From Caenorhabditis elegans (lineage: Eukaryota; Nematoda; Chromadorea; Rhabditida; Rhabditidae): a DNA stretch of 64,000 nt. A program made the position numbers and the translations under genes. Shown here one piece after another: positions 1 to 21,694 of the stretch (within the stretch, counting starts at the first letter, position 1; every line of letters starts with the position of its first letter). The stretch lies in the NCBI RefSeq assembly GCF_000002985.6, contig NC_003279.8, positions 7,998,001 through 8,062,000 of the forward strand, given 5' to 3'. Below the pieces are notes generated by a model. It was not told the DNA's origin, did no database searches, and saw only the letters and a program-made list of their open reading frames with translations.

Positions 1-3000
1 CAAAGCTCAGGAATTTGAAATATTTTTGCTAAATTTAAGTAGAGTAGTTGTAAAAATAAATTTTATACGATTAAAAAATGTACAGTTGTAATACTCGATT
101 ATTTCGGATCATTTTCATGATTTTTTAGATCCCAAGGACGATACTCCATCATTTTAAAAGATTTTAGAAAAAAAATTAGCAGTTAGGTATCCCTTTTTAT
201 TTCCGTAATATATAAAGCTTACCATAACAAAATGGAGTCGCTGGTTGCCATTCTCCTCGATCTCCACACATTAGAGATTCTGGTCCAATTAATCGAAATC
301 CTTGATGACACGTGTAATTCGCTGCTGACTCGAAAGTTGATGACTCGACATCAACTCTTCCATTTGCAATCAAAGGAGGTCTTCCACAGTCTACAAGCTC
401 ACATGTCGGCTCTGATCCACTCCATATTCCATCTGATTGACATACTCGACGAAGTGATCGATAAGATGGAGATGGCGAGTTGGCAAGGTGCCAACCATTT
501 GAACATTCATATTCTACCTGAAAATAAAGTTTTAGAAATGTTTTAGGGAGAAGCTCTTTGACTACTAATTAATTGATTTTCAAAGGAACGCTTTCAAAAA
601 ATCGTCTCGGTGGCATATTTGATTGATCGATGGCATATTTACAAACATTTTTTTAATTGCTCAAAAACTGCGTCGGTGTTGCAATGTGTTAAGTTTTTGA
701 TTACAATTTTGGCAAGACAATCAGAAAAAAGATTTTTCCGAGGGCGCTGGATAAAATCTGCCGCATATCTCTGATATACTCCCTTTTCAGTTGCGCGGAA
801 AATTAACGTAGGAATCGGTGACTTTGAAAAATTACTTAAAAAATAAGTACGTAATTCACATTTATAATAGGGAAAAACAGTAAATTTCACTCATCAACAA
901 AAAAACATACTTCACTTTCGAAAAGAGTCGTTTTGTTCAGAAGCTTTATTCTTCCGAATTTCCATTGCCTTACTGCTCCGCACGATTTTCCTGAACAATT
1001 GAAATTTTCAATCTAGATTTTTCAAATCCCCTATAAAACGTACGATAACAATTCGGTATACTTCCAGTCCATCTTCCATTCTCTGCGCATTCTCTTTGTC
1101 TAATTCCATGAAGATCATATCCAGAATCACAAGAATAAAAACATAATGTTCCAATCGCATATGAATGTGACGAAAATGTGACTTTAGTGGCTTCTCCTAC
1201 TCCCGGTGAGGTACAAAACTTTGGTTTCGATTGACATAAAAATGAGTTCCATGCTGTTTGAGATGCGGGAACCCATTTCCATTCTAGTGGACGTGCAAGA
1301 AGAACAGCTTCTGAAGCAGATGGAACTGGAGATGGTTGACCCGGCCAATCAGCACTATCTCCAACTCCTTCACCATCAACCCATCTCCATTCAGTCATTG
1401 ATGATGATGCTCCAATCCAATAAAATGCTTTTGCTGAAGATGAGGCTGATAGAGCTGATCGAAGACCTCTTCGAGTAGAATCATCAATTCGAAGTGGAAG
1501 AGTTGATCCTCTGTAACCATTCAATAAAGTGTTTGAGAAATAACTTTCCTAGTAATATAAGCTTAGATTGTCTTATAGTTGTTATATGATCGAAACAAGC
1601 TTCTTACCTGTCCAGACATTTTCTCTGTGCACCCAACCAATCGGTTTGCTCATCACGACTTGCTGCATAGCACATTCCACCAAAAACTCCAACAACTTCC
1701 ATTTGACTCTGAGCACATTGCCATGGTGATACTAAAACCAAACTTTGAAAAATTAGGTTTCCTCCACTTTTAATGGTTTCGTGTTTCCTATGATAATTTT
1801 TTGGTGACAGAAAAAATATATTACGATTAAAACTGTTTTATATAAACGTCTTGTTCTCACAGCTAAAAAAAAACTGCATTTGATTGCATCAACCCCGAAA
1901 TTACAGTCAAGATTAGCAAATACTTCAGTTAAAATATTTTTAAAAAGAAAGATGTTTTTTGCTTATTTGAAAATTTTTAAAATCATCAAGAAATCAAATA
2001 TTTAAATACTTTCGGCCGACACTGTGAAATAGACAAGTGCCCGTTTGCGTTCATCCAAAAAATCAATCTTGAGCACTGTTTTTCATACTGTCACAAATGA
2101 ATTTTAACTCCAAAGCAGAAGCATCCCCGAATCTATTCAATTTCACACAATACATCTCTCCTTCGAAATCGATGATTATTCTTTCTTTAGAATAGAAAAA
2201 AAAGTGCGATAATCTGTCATGTTCAGTGTCAAACCACCTCCCTCACTCGATGCCCGAATAAACAACATCCTCCCTCACACACTCACAATGCAAGAGCCAA
2301 TTACGGCATACAACACATAAGAGAAATAACATTAAAAATGAACAGACGCAGACATAATAAAAACACGTGTTTTGAGCACTTTTGGCGGGCATCTTGAAAA
2401 TATGGGAACAACTTGATTATTTTCTTCTTACCGGCATTCACTGCATATACATTCACTTGGCAAAGATGTAAACGGCGGGTGGCGGTGATTCGGAGACGGG
2501 ATATATTGTCATATGAACAACTGATTGAAGTTGTCGTATTTATTGTGAACAGTGAAGAATCTACTATGCATTGCTGAAAATAGTGTCTTTTAAAGAAGGT
2601 TTTCTAAAAATAAAATTAACGTAATTTTAAATTTTGGATTTCAGATAATTGAAATCTCAAACTAGAGGAACATAAAAAACAATATGATGGATATTATATA
2701 ATTTCATAACCTTAAATGTATGCTTTGCAGCAATCAGAATTTCTAACTTAAGAAGAAATCGTAGTTTACGATTACTGTTTAACTAAACAAGTTTTACTAC
2801 GTTTTTCAACTCGTTTTTCAAAAAATAGTTCCAATTCTTATTATTTTTTTGTAGAAAAATCTAAGGCCATGCAGGTATCTGGAAATCTCACATGTACAGC
2901 TCCACCAGTTTCGATCGCTTCCACAGATACAATTGGTGATGATTTTGTACCCAATCTCATTGAGATTGATCGTATGGAATAGTCACCAAGTAGATCAACT

Positions 3001-5179
3001 TCCCTAAAAAAATAATTGAATAAAAAACATTGTAGTTTGCACATATTGGTTACTTGGTACTTTTCAAAATTAAGTTATAATTGCCGCCAATATTTATTTT
3101 TTGTGATACGTAAAACGCAGCTTCCAATAGTCAGGCTTTGGCCAAATTCTACAGTGTTTACAGCACTTTTTTCGGGGGCTAAACATTTATATGAAAATTA
3201 TCTTAATTTCAGCAGACAAGCTCGAAGGCTGAAAAAATTCACCAATGATGGGAACTAGCATACGACAGTTGCAAGATATCAGGCGAGTAATTGGAAGTTC
3301 TCAGCCTAACAATCTCAAAAACTGGAATTTCTTTGAAAATAACTCACCAAAATGACTTTGACTCATCATTAGTCATTGTGCACATTGTGCCACCAAGCGA
3401 CATTGCCACATTACCGGATGATTGAGTCACAGGCTTATTGTATGCAACGTCAATTGCACAAATTGGTGGCTCATCAGACCAGGATCCATCGGAAAGGCAC
3501 GTTCGTTCTTCTGAACCAATTAAATCGAATCCAAGGGCACAACTGAAAATATATATTATAATTGAAACATTTTAACTTTTCTTTGATTTTTTAATAATTT
3601 TATTTAAAAAATTTTAAATTAAAAAAAAACGGAACCTTTTTGATTTTTCGGAAGAAAAATTCAATTTTTTAATTTTTGTAGAAATCGTTTTTTTTTCCTT
3701 CGAAAAACACCGGAAAATAGAACAATCTTGGTTCAAGCCTCTCAATGATGATTTTGAGAAAGTTTCCCACAGACTAAAAGTGCTAAGACTTCGGTAGATT
3801 GTTTAGATTTAAATAATATATTTGTCTTCCTATATACATTACAAGACTTTAGTCTATGCCAATAAAAATGTGATCTTTCGAACGTTTCATCTGATGTTCT
3901 CCCTCCCCCACCTCCGCCACCATCACATTTTGAAGTTCTCATGAGAAACTGGAACACATTGAGGAATCACATTTCATACGTCAAAAACGGTTAAATTTTG
4001 TGGTGAATGTGTGACTGGCACAATTGGGCTCCCGGCCGCGTGTTCTCGTGTGAGAAATGCGCGCAAATCGGGTCGGCAAACAGGAAAACTTTGATGAGGA
4101 ACTGGGGGGGGGGGGGGGGGGGGGTTGAAACTGAAACCGATACCGGAAAGGAAAAGTTAAGATTTTGCACGGGAATTTGAAAAACTTCGAATGAAAAATT
4201 GGAAACTGGAACTATTTATCTCTTTTTTTGTAATAATTTGGAAATTTTAATCTGAACTGTTTCTAATTGTTTTTTATCTAGTTGGCTACAAATCGGACAT
4301 TCCTCATCCCTGCTTTACGCTCGGTAAGCGCCTCCAAAAAAGTAAAAAAGGTAATTTTTGGGCGAATGAAGAGTCAGGTGAGAGGCGCCCGTCTAGCTCG
4401 ACTGGGTGATCACCAACATCGAAAACGGGGTTTGAAGATTTTTTGCAACAACAAAAATTTGACGATTTTTATCTGAAACCTTTGAATTTTTAATGAAAAA
4501 TAAAAACGGAAAACCTCATTTGACAAGATAATGGTGTAATGTTTTTGGAACACTTTCAATTAATCATAAGATAATTTTTAAATTAAATTTTTTCTGGAGT
4601 ATTCTATTTTTACCTGTATTTTGCAACAGTATCCGTTGCGTACGGTCCAGGCTCATTAAATATCACATGAGCATTTTCGGGTACATATGGTTGAAGACAA
4701 TATATATGGGAAATTGGAGATGTTGGTGGAAAAGTGAGCCCATTTACTCTACGGAAAAAGAGTAGAAAAAGTAACTGGTAAAGGACCATGAATAACAAAA
4801 AATGTTTGGAATGAATAGTCGGGAAGAGAGAGAGAAGTGTCTGTATGTTGTTATATTGTGTATTTGTACGTATTGGAGGGGTGTTGTGTATGAGATATGA
4901 CCGGGAGGAGAGCAGAAGAAAAACGAAGAGAATGTATCTACATACGGTGGTGGCCGAAGAGTTTGCTCCTGTGAGGGAGCAAGAATGAGAGCCCCTCAGA
5001 GAGAGGGAGAGAGGCGGCGATGAGCGGACGACTCGAGGAGGGCGCCCGCGCGATTGAGCCCCCTTCCAGGTGAGAGGGGGTAAATACAATAGATGTGTCT
5101 GGATGGAATGAGAAAGAGCAACAGAGATAATTTGGATGGCCGCGACGATCTGAGAAAGCCGTTGTTTTGCTCTGATCAT
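1..5179 (-). CDS. Furrowed-like sushi / fucolectin / C-type lectin protein (5' part; continues off left edge)
   Basis: Probable cell-surface or secreted adhesion protein. Exons by phase: 5179-5088 (probable signal peptide, MIRAKQR then a hydrophobic run), 4748-4614, 3542-3348, 3003-2892, 2573-2432, 1731-1608, 1510-1044, 990-911 and 517-223, ending in a good donor so that the gene runs past base 1. All junctions agree in phase. Domain order: a sushi domain (4748-3348, ending C-L-S-D-G-S-W-S-D-E-P-P-I-C), a fucolectin/F5-8-like domain starting DVAYNKPVTQSS and ending LCQVNVYAV, a C-type lectin domain (WQCAQSQ through FLCQSK), then three sushi domains. This order is that of Drosophila Furrowed and its nematode orthologue (I believe C54G4.4). 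The first exon is inference; an alternative in-frame start is at 4789. The 80-base exon 911-990 is needed to complete a sushi domain. The transmembrane end lies outside the window. Confidence 0.85.
4104..4124. repeat. Uninterrupted run of 21 G
   Basis: Twenty-one consecutive G on the plus strand (C on the transcribed sense of the overlapping gene), in the intron between exons 4748-4614 and 3542-3348 of the furrowed-like gene. Such tracts can form G-quadruplexes. In C. elegans, mono-G tracts are known hotspots for deletions when the DOG-1/FANCJ helicase is absent. Confidence 0.95.
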
Positions 5180-6669
5180 TGCCGATTGTTAAGCCAGTGT
5201 TCTGTGTTTGCAAAAAAAACGGATTTTACAGGGAGCATGTCTTTGGAATGTGTTGAGAGGGGAAAGGGATGAGCATTAGTTTATTTAGATGTATACTACT
5301 ATTTTGAGATCAACTTCAACCTTTGGCAACTTACTCCGTCGTACAGGTTACAAATTCTTGTCAAAGTATGTATCGGAACAACTTGTCAAATTTTTTGCAA
5401 CATTTTGAGAATTCTCATTATTTAACTGCAACTAACTTTTTCATAAGCTAAATTGCCGAGTTGTTTTCAGTTTCCACCAATACCAAATGTTGCCTCCAAC
5501 GACAACTCACTTGAAAATAAACTTAAAAAAGATACAAATGTGAAATTCACAATTTCAGTGCTACTGACTGAGTGAGACACGACAATATGCACACAAGACA
5601 ACTACTGTACTTCTTAAAAGCGCACACTTGTTTTCGCTTGAATGTTTTTAATGATGTCACTGGATACCGTACTCTTTTATTAAAATTTGCTAGATTTTCG
5701 TCTTTGTAGTATCTGGGATTTCTGGAAGTGGAAGTTAGCAAATTTATAATATATAGACACAGTTTTTTGTTTGTTCTGGGCAGAGATCTGAAAATCCATC
5801 AAAGGATAAAACGACAACTTTTGGTTTGTGTCAATTTTATAGTAATTCCTGTTTTTTGTAAAACGTCCAACAAAACAAGTCGACTGTTTTTGAAAAATAC
5901 ACAACTTGTTCTTTGAGATCCTTTTTTTGTAATTCTTCGACAACATTCCGACTGAGTTGAGATTGTTGAAAAACTCTCGGCATACAAATAAAAATTGATC
6001 CAATTGTTCCCTTTTGTTATACAAGTAGACCTCCGTAGTCCAGTCAGTGCGGTAATTGGATCCATGTTTTCCTTCTTTTTCACTCGAACTGTATAATATT
6101 TGTATGCGCGCTTTTTCCATTGCAGAGCACCTCTTGAAAGTGACAAGTGCACATGAGAAATTGGATAGTTCTCAAGCTTTTGCCCACGTTTTGTACAGGC
6201 TCTATGCGCATAAATCAACCTATCACTTACGCCGTTTTTTGATGGCTCGAAGCGAGCAAGCTCTCTCTCTCTCTTTCTCGCAGGTGATGGCAGTCCGGAA
6301 GTGTGCGGAAGAACGAAGAGGCGACAAAAATGCGGATTAACAAATTGGTGAAACTTCGGAGAATGAGAATTGAAGGGATAATAATGAAAAGAGGAAAAAC
6401 ACCAAAAAGTGTGAAAAGTTCGATGACGGAAACAATGAAACAGAAAAATGTTCTGAATGTTGGGATCTTAGCCACAAGATGTAAATGCGAACCTCAAAAG
6501 AAAAAGTTTTTTTTTCCCATTTTACCCTTATATTTAGAAATGAGGCATATGGAATCATTTGATTAAAAGTTATGATGCTCGCTTTCCAACAATTTGCTGA
6601 CATATCCTCAGACGCATTTTTCGCTCGAGAAGTAGCAAAACTTTCAGTGAAAATTAATAGTCTAGTGCA
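5180..6669. other. Intergenic, upstream of the furrowed-like gene; no supported gene
   Basis: Presumed promoter region of the minus-strand furrowed-like gene. It holds a short CT run near 6258-6280 and two long overlapping open frames on the minus strand (5680-6120 and 5799-6218). Those frames have no recognisable domain and I do not call them genes. No RNA gene seen. Confidence 0.5.
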
Positions 6670-7074
6670 GTGCGCACCAGGGTGTGCGGCAAATTTGCCG
6701 AATTTGCCGAATTTGCCGTTTGCCGAGCACGGCAAATTTCAAAAAAGTAGATTTGCCGAATTTGCCGAGCTCGGCAAATCTCGAAATTTGCCGCACATGT
6801 CAAAAATTTGACAGTACAATTTTGACTAAAACTATTGATTTTTTCGCCAAAAATTTAGTAAAATGACACAAAATTGAGTTGTTTTCATGTTTAAGCAGAC
6901 ACACTACACGGAACTTATTCAGAAACCAGATGTGTGTTAAGAATTCGGTAGTTTTGGTGCTCCAAAAAACATCAAGAAATATCAAATTTTTCCGAGTCTG
7001 TTAAGCACGGCAAATTTGCCGAATTTGCCGAGCTCGGCAAATTTTGAGATTTGCCGCACACCCCTGGTGCGCAC
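6670..7074. mobile_element. Palindromic non-autonomous DNA transposon-like element (about 405 bases)
   Basis: The ends are inverted copies: GTGCGCACCAGG-GTGTGCGGCAA at 6670 and its complement at 7051-7074, differing by one base. Inside each end is a run of the unit AATTTGCCG, with GAGCTCGGCAAAT variants (6688-6790 and 7008-7050). No transposase frame is present, so it resembles a MITE. Target-site duplication is not clear by eye. It lies between the promoter of the furrowed-like gene and the 3' end of the coiled-coil gene. Confidence 0.75.
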
Positions 7075-7190
7075 GTTTATAGCTGTTCAAAATCTTCGCT
7101 TGTCTGGAATTGCAAAAAAAACGAAAAAAATCAATCAATATTTATTGATTTTCTCACAATACAATACAAAAAGACAAAGGCAAGTAGCAA

Positions 7191-8284
7191 TTAATTAGAT
7201 CCAGACATAGAAGAGTTGTTGGCGGATTTAGAAAACGAAGTGTATGCAGAAGTCGAAAAACTGCTCTCAGGACCGCTGCTGTATTTCAAGGGAACTCCAG
7301 ATGTAGCAGTATTCGATGCAATTCTCGAGATCATTGTGTGGAAGTTCTGGAATAATTCAGGTTATTGAGGTAGAAAGAAGTTAATGAGCACACCTTGTTA
7401 GAGGCAGCATCTCTAAAAACACGCATCTCTCCAGCCAACAGTTTAGCTTCTTCCATGACCTTTGAATTGGAAGATTTCAGACCATAGAGGCCCTCAATTG
7501 CTCCACGGAAGGCTTTTCCAATCTGACAAATGATATTTGAATTGGTATATCTTGATGAGCTATCAAAAAGTTATCAACTAACAAAATGGCTTCTGTAAAA
7601 TTTGGAATATATTGTCAGTTGATAACTTTTTATATCTATACTTCCAGCTGAGCTACTATCGTTCACAACTCACAGCTTGTTCATCAGTTGCATGGGCCTC
7701 CAATGCATCTTGTTCCTTCTTTTCCGTACGATGCACCATATCAATAACTTGATCCATTAAATCATTCATATCAACGTCCTTCTCATATTTATAAAATGAC
7801 TTATTCACTTGAACCACTGATTCTTTTAGGATGTTGACCTTCTTTTCCAATAGTTGGACATCTTTGACCATCAATGTAGAGGCTAACTAAAATGAGAATG
7901 ATTAAATGCTGAAGCTTGTGTGTTCAAAAACCTTTCTCAGGAAAATTCTTGACTTACCGCTTGATCAGCAGTAGCCTTAGCCTTCTCCATTTTCTGATTC
8001 ATCCACTTCGAATTTCCAGAGCGGTCCTTGTGAATTTGTTCATCCAACTCATGCATCATTCCACGAATACGATCGAAATCTTCATTCATTGATATTTGCA
8101 TATCACGAAGTTCCAAATCAGTATGACGACGAACTAGTTCACCTTCACGAATTGATTCGATCGCTTTTTCCGTTGCATTCAGACTACGTTCGATCATTTC
8201 TTTTTGGGAATTCTGAAAGGTTGATTGTTTTTAAACCCATAATTACAGTCGAAAAAGTTAAAAACTTACATGCTTGACATCCAT
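7191..8284 (-). CDS. Small coiled-coil protein, function unknown (255 aa)
   Basis: Five exons with full phase agreement: 8284-8270, 8212-7958, 7886-7674, 7522-7394 and 7346-7191, stop TAA. The start MDVKH is a 15-base exon. Residues about 6-150 are rich in E, K, Q and M with heptad-like spacing (for example the stretches around DLELRDMQ and LLEKKVNILKE), so a coiled coil is likely. The last 50 residues are rich in S, N and T. There is no signal peptide, membrane segment or catalytic motif. I do not recognise the family. It is transcribed divergently from the lysine-rich gene at 8650, with about 365 bases between the start codons, so the two may share a promoter. The intron 7523-7673 contains an inverted repeat around GTTATCAACT. 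Confidence 0.8.
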
Positions 8285-8649
8285 CTTAACAATCAATTCC
8301 TGACAGGGACGACCAACTTGAGAATAATCGGGAATAAATATATTCTATTGATTTTTTTCCCGATAAGTTCCAACAGATCTACAAGGGGATCAACAATTCT
8401 AAGAATAAAAGACAGTTCACGGAAAAATAGGTATTTATAAAACACAATAAATTGAAAGTAACGTGCTAAATTTAAAAAGTTTAATTTGAAGAAGTGCTCC
8501 GAAAATAAATTCCACTTCACGAGCTATTTAAAATTATAATATGCACACTTTTTTTAATAACGAAATTTTTGAAAATTTTTTCACGTCCTTGTACTAATTA
8601 CTTTAATTATCAGTATTCTCATTTATTCCTCACATTCAATTTGATCAAA
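8285..8649. promoter_or_regulatory. Shared upstream region of two divergent genes
   Basis: These 365 bases separate the start codons of the coiled-coil gene (-) and the lysine-rich gene (+). No clear TATA box or Inr can be assigned by eye. The region must hold both 5' ends. Confidence 0.5.
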
Positions 8650-11029
8650 ATGCATCAAAAAAAGACAGTGGTCCTTAAATCAAAAGAATCCGGATCAAAT
8701 TGTGAAAGGAATCGATCGACAGGTGCTGCTGCTCAACAGAAACCAAAGAAAGTCGTCGAATCCAAGAAGCGTCGACCAAAGAGCAAGACAAAGTCTCCGG
8801 AAAAGGAAGAAAAAAAAAGAGATCAGAAAAAACGAAAGTCGGCTTCAATAACACCGTCGACTGAGTCCACTATGAAGGTAAACTGAAAAGTAGGGAGTCG
8901 AAGCACCAAGTTTAGCTTTCCAGTAGCTTATATCTTTTTTTAGCTTGGAGATATCAATAAATAGTCAACTACAAAACTATAGAAAAGAACTTACTGAACA
9001 TTTTGCCACTTAAAAATTTTTGATAAAATTTGAGATGACCGAGAGCTGATAAAGTAGAGCATCGGTGGATGCAGCAGGACCAATGATGCCCCTGATACTG
9101 ATATCTGCATTCAATTTTGGCTGCTACCCATTTTTTAAAGCAATAAACTCACAATCAATCAAAAAATTTCAGACAAGCGACTTAATAAGCAGTATCGGAG
9201 ACCATACTGAAGGAGAACCATCAAATGGAAATACCAAGTTTGTTAGCCACCTTCACAAAAAACAAAATTCAACAGAAGAAGACAAAAAAGTGCCAGAAAA
9301 TATAGAAATGAAAAATGGCAGACGACCAGTGGTTTATGTGGAAGAAGAAAAGGAGAAAAGTGAAAAGAAGTTCCATATGATCCTGGCGCAAAAGTTTTTT
9401 AAACGGATGATGGAATCACAAAAGTCAATGAAGAACCCTAGTTTGAAGAAGAGAGATGATGTAAGTTCATGTGAACAGGAAACCTGTATAGAGATTCTAC
9501 TGTAGAACTTACCTGGTTTGTTGGTTTTCTATCAGCTTTCCGGATATTCCTATAGTACGACTATAAGTGCCGTTCTGCTAAGCTACTAGTGCTCTTATTC
9601 AGATCAAGATGGTACTTGTGTATTATACCCCCGCCACTAATAAAATAAAAACGTGTGAATTTTCTATGTATTTTTAGGCGTTAGGAAAACATCGTTCCTA
9701 AGCCTAACGAAAAAAACGGTTATCACGTATAATTTAAGTGGTAAATTAATAGAAATTTAATTAAGTTCTAAAATGGCGGGGGTATAATACACAGTACCAT
9801 CAAGATTCAAAAAAGTACCATCAAGATTCAAACTTTTTAGCGTTTAGTAAGAGAATTGCTGATATACCCAAACTACTGTAGCGAAAGTCGTTTGTATTTT
9901 TTTCAGAACCTCGAAGTGATGCCCGAGTCATGCCAAGTGGCGAACTCTGTGAAAATAATCAAGCGACGATCCAGAAAACATCGACCACTCGATCGAAACA
10001 TCTTCAAGGAGAATGGTGAACCAGTCTGGATTGTCCCCGATCGAAAAGAGCCAGTAATGACAGAGGACGGAGTCATGACAAGATATCCTGAGCTACTAGC
10101 GGCGGTTGCTGAAGACGGACTGAAGATTGAGGATGGAAAGCAATGGATTGGGCTGGTCGAGGATTATACAACAGGGAAAATGGATGATGGGATTATTGAG
10201 GAGAGGTAGGTTTTGGATAAGTACTGGAAAAGGATAAATGGATTGTTAAATGTTTTCAGCAGAGACCAACTCAACCCATATGACACGATGGCTGCGCTGC
10301 AAGATCGATCTGAGAAGTTCTTCAGAATGAACTCGGTGAATTACTACACCATGTCGAATTTGTTGACTTTGAGTAAAGGTGAGAGAGTGTGATTAGACTT
10401 TCTTATTACAAATAACCTACTTTTAGAAGCGATTGACCGATTTGCCGCTCAGGAGCAGACAACAGCAGCGGAGCGTCGTAGGAAGGAAGAAGCTCTGAAG
10501 ACATCGAAAGAAAACGGCAATGAAAATGAGAAGACATGTGTGGTGACGTCGATTACGTTCAAAATGGAAAGCACGTTTAGCATCAGCTATGATGTGAGTT
10601 TGAGGGTTTACAGTGCTCAGGCTTACCGCATTGTGTATACTATTTCGGCAGGTGTTTTATACGAAGATGTCATTGATTTTTTAATTGAACTAATATAGAG
10701 AAACAAATAATGAATAGTTGTCAGTTTTTCATTAAAGACGATCCAGATACGCTGCCAAAGGTATTTTCAATCGATGCACCATGTGCCTTTGGGCGAACCC
10801 TGGATATTTTTGCGTTGAAATACTCAAAATAGTGTGAAAAACAAACTTAAATTTCCAGAGACGTCGCCCGGTGCTCTCGATTCAAAAGTTCCGTAAAAAG
10901 TACAAAAAACGTCTCCGCTCAGCGATGGATCAGGCAAGAAGAGGTTCACGAGAGGGCTCACGGGAGCCTGTTTCTCGTGAAGGATCACGAGAATCTGCTT
11001 CTCGCGAAGCTTCTCGTGAGAATGCGTAA
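8650..11029 (+). CDS. Lysine-rich unknown protein with C-terminal SRE repeats (about 435 aa)
   Basis: Seven exons by phase: 8650-8877, 9173-9460, 9907-10205, 10260-10378, 10427-10593, 10725-10760 and 10859-11029. The N-terminal 76 residues are strongly basic (KKRRPKSKTKSPEKEEKKRD). The middle has a more ordered part around PVWIVPDRKEPVMTEDG and DQLNPYDTMAALQDRSEKFF. The end carries repeated GSRE / SREA units (10950-11022), giving alternating Ser-Arg-Glu. I recognise no domain; the basic and SR-like composition suggests a nuclear or RNA-associated role, which is inference only. The 36-base exon 10725-10760 (FFIKDDPDTLPK) is less certain; skipping it also keeps the frame. The intron 9461-9906 holds a small inverted-repeat element. 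Confidence 0.75.
9608..9801. mobile_element. Small MITE-like inverted-repeat element in an intron
   Basis: The left end GATGGTACTTGTGTATTATA at 9608 continues into CCCCCGCCA. It is matched, with one base less, by the complement of the right end (9774-9801, TGGCGGGGGTATAATACACA then GTACCATC). There is no coding capacity. Directly to the right, the sequence AGTACCATCAAGATTCAAA occurs twice in tandem (9794-9831). Confidence 0.65.
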
Positions 11030-21071
<10,042 letters not shown>

Positions 21072-21694
21072 ACCTTTTTCTTTGTTTCTTTTAATTTTTC
21101 TTCCTTTCTGTTCCTGTTTCTCTCACTGTTTGCGTTGTGATTCTTTCGTCCTAGATGCTTTCTAGTCTGTACTCTCTCATTATTCTCACTATTTTACAAA
21201 TTTTCCGTCACCTGACACTTGTGGCATTGCCTTCTCTATGAGTACAGTTGCTGAAATGTTCATTGAACCTGTAGTGATTGTCATTTGTTAGATATTTCGC
21301 ATTTCTAGTCAATCCTCTACCAATTTTGAAAAATATTGTGATTCGTGCATTTCATTTTATGTTATTATATCTAGTCTCATGTAAATTTCTAATTTTTTAT
21401 AATCATTTTGTTAGATACACATATCTTTATTCATCCACCTATCCCCATGTAATCTTTTCATTGTCTCCAGTGACTCCCTGAACTCTTGAACCATTTCCAG
21501 AAATTCTTCCATGTTTTGCGATGAGCATGATTGACTTGCCAATCGACTTTTTGAAAGATTAATAAAATTAAGTAATTCGTTTTACATATTTATTTTGGAG
21601 AAGGTTTGAAAGCTCCGAATCATAATATCGATTGAAGCATCAACGTGAAAACCTGATGTAATGTGAGAAAATAAAATATGGAAGTGAAAGCATT

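Noticed and set aside
2841-2891. Unspliced end (VRFPDTCMALDFSTKK, then a stop) of the fucolectin exon
   Set aside because: A good GTGAG donor at 2891 and an in-phase exon at 2573-2432 carrying the expected LCQVNVYAV ending explain the gene better.
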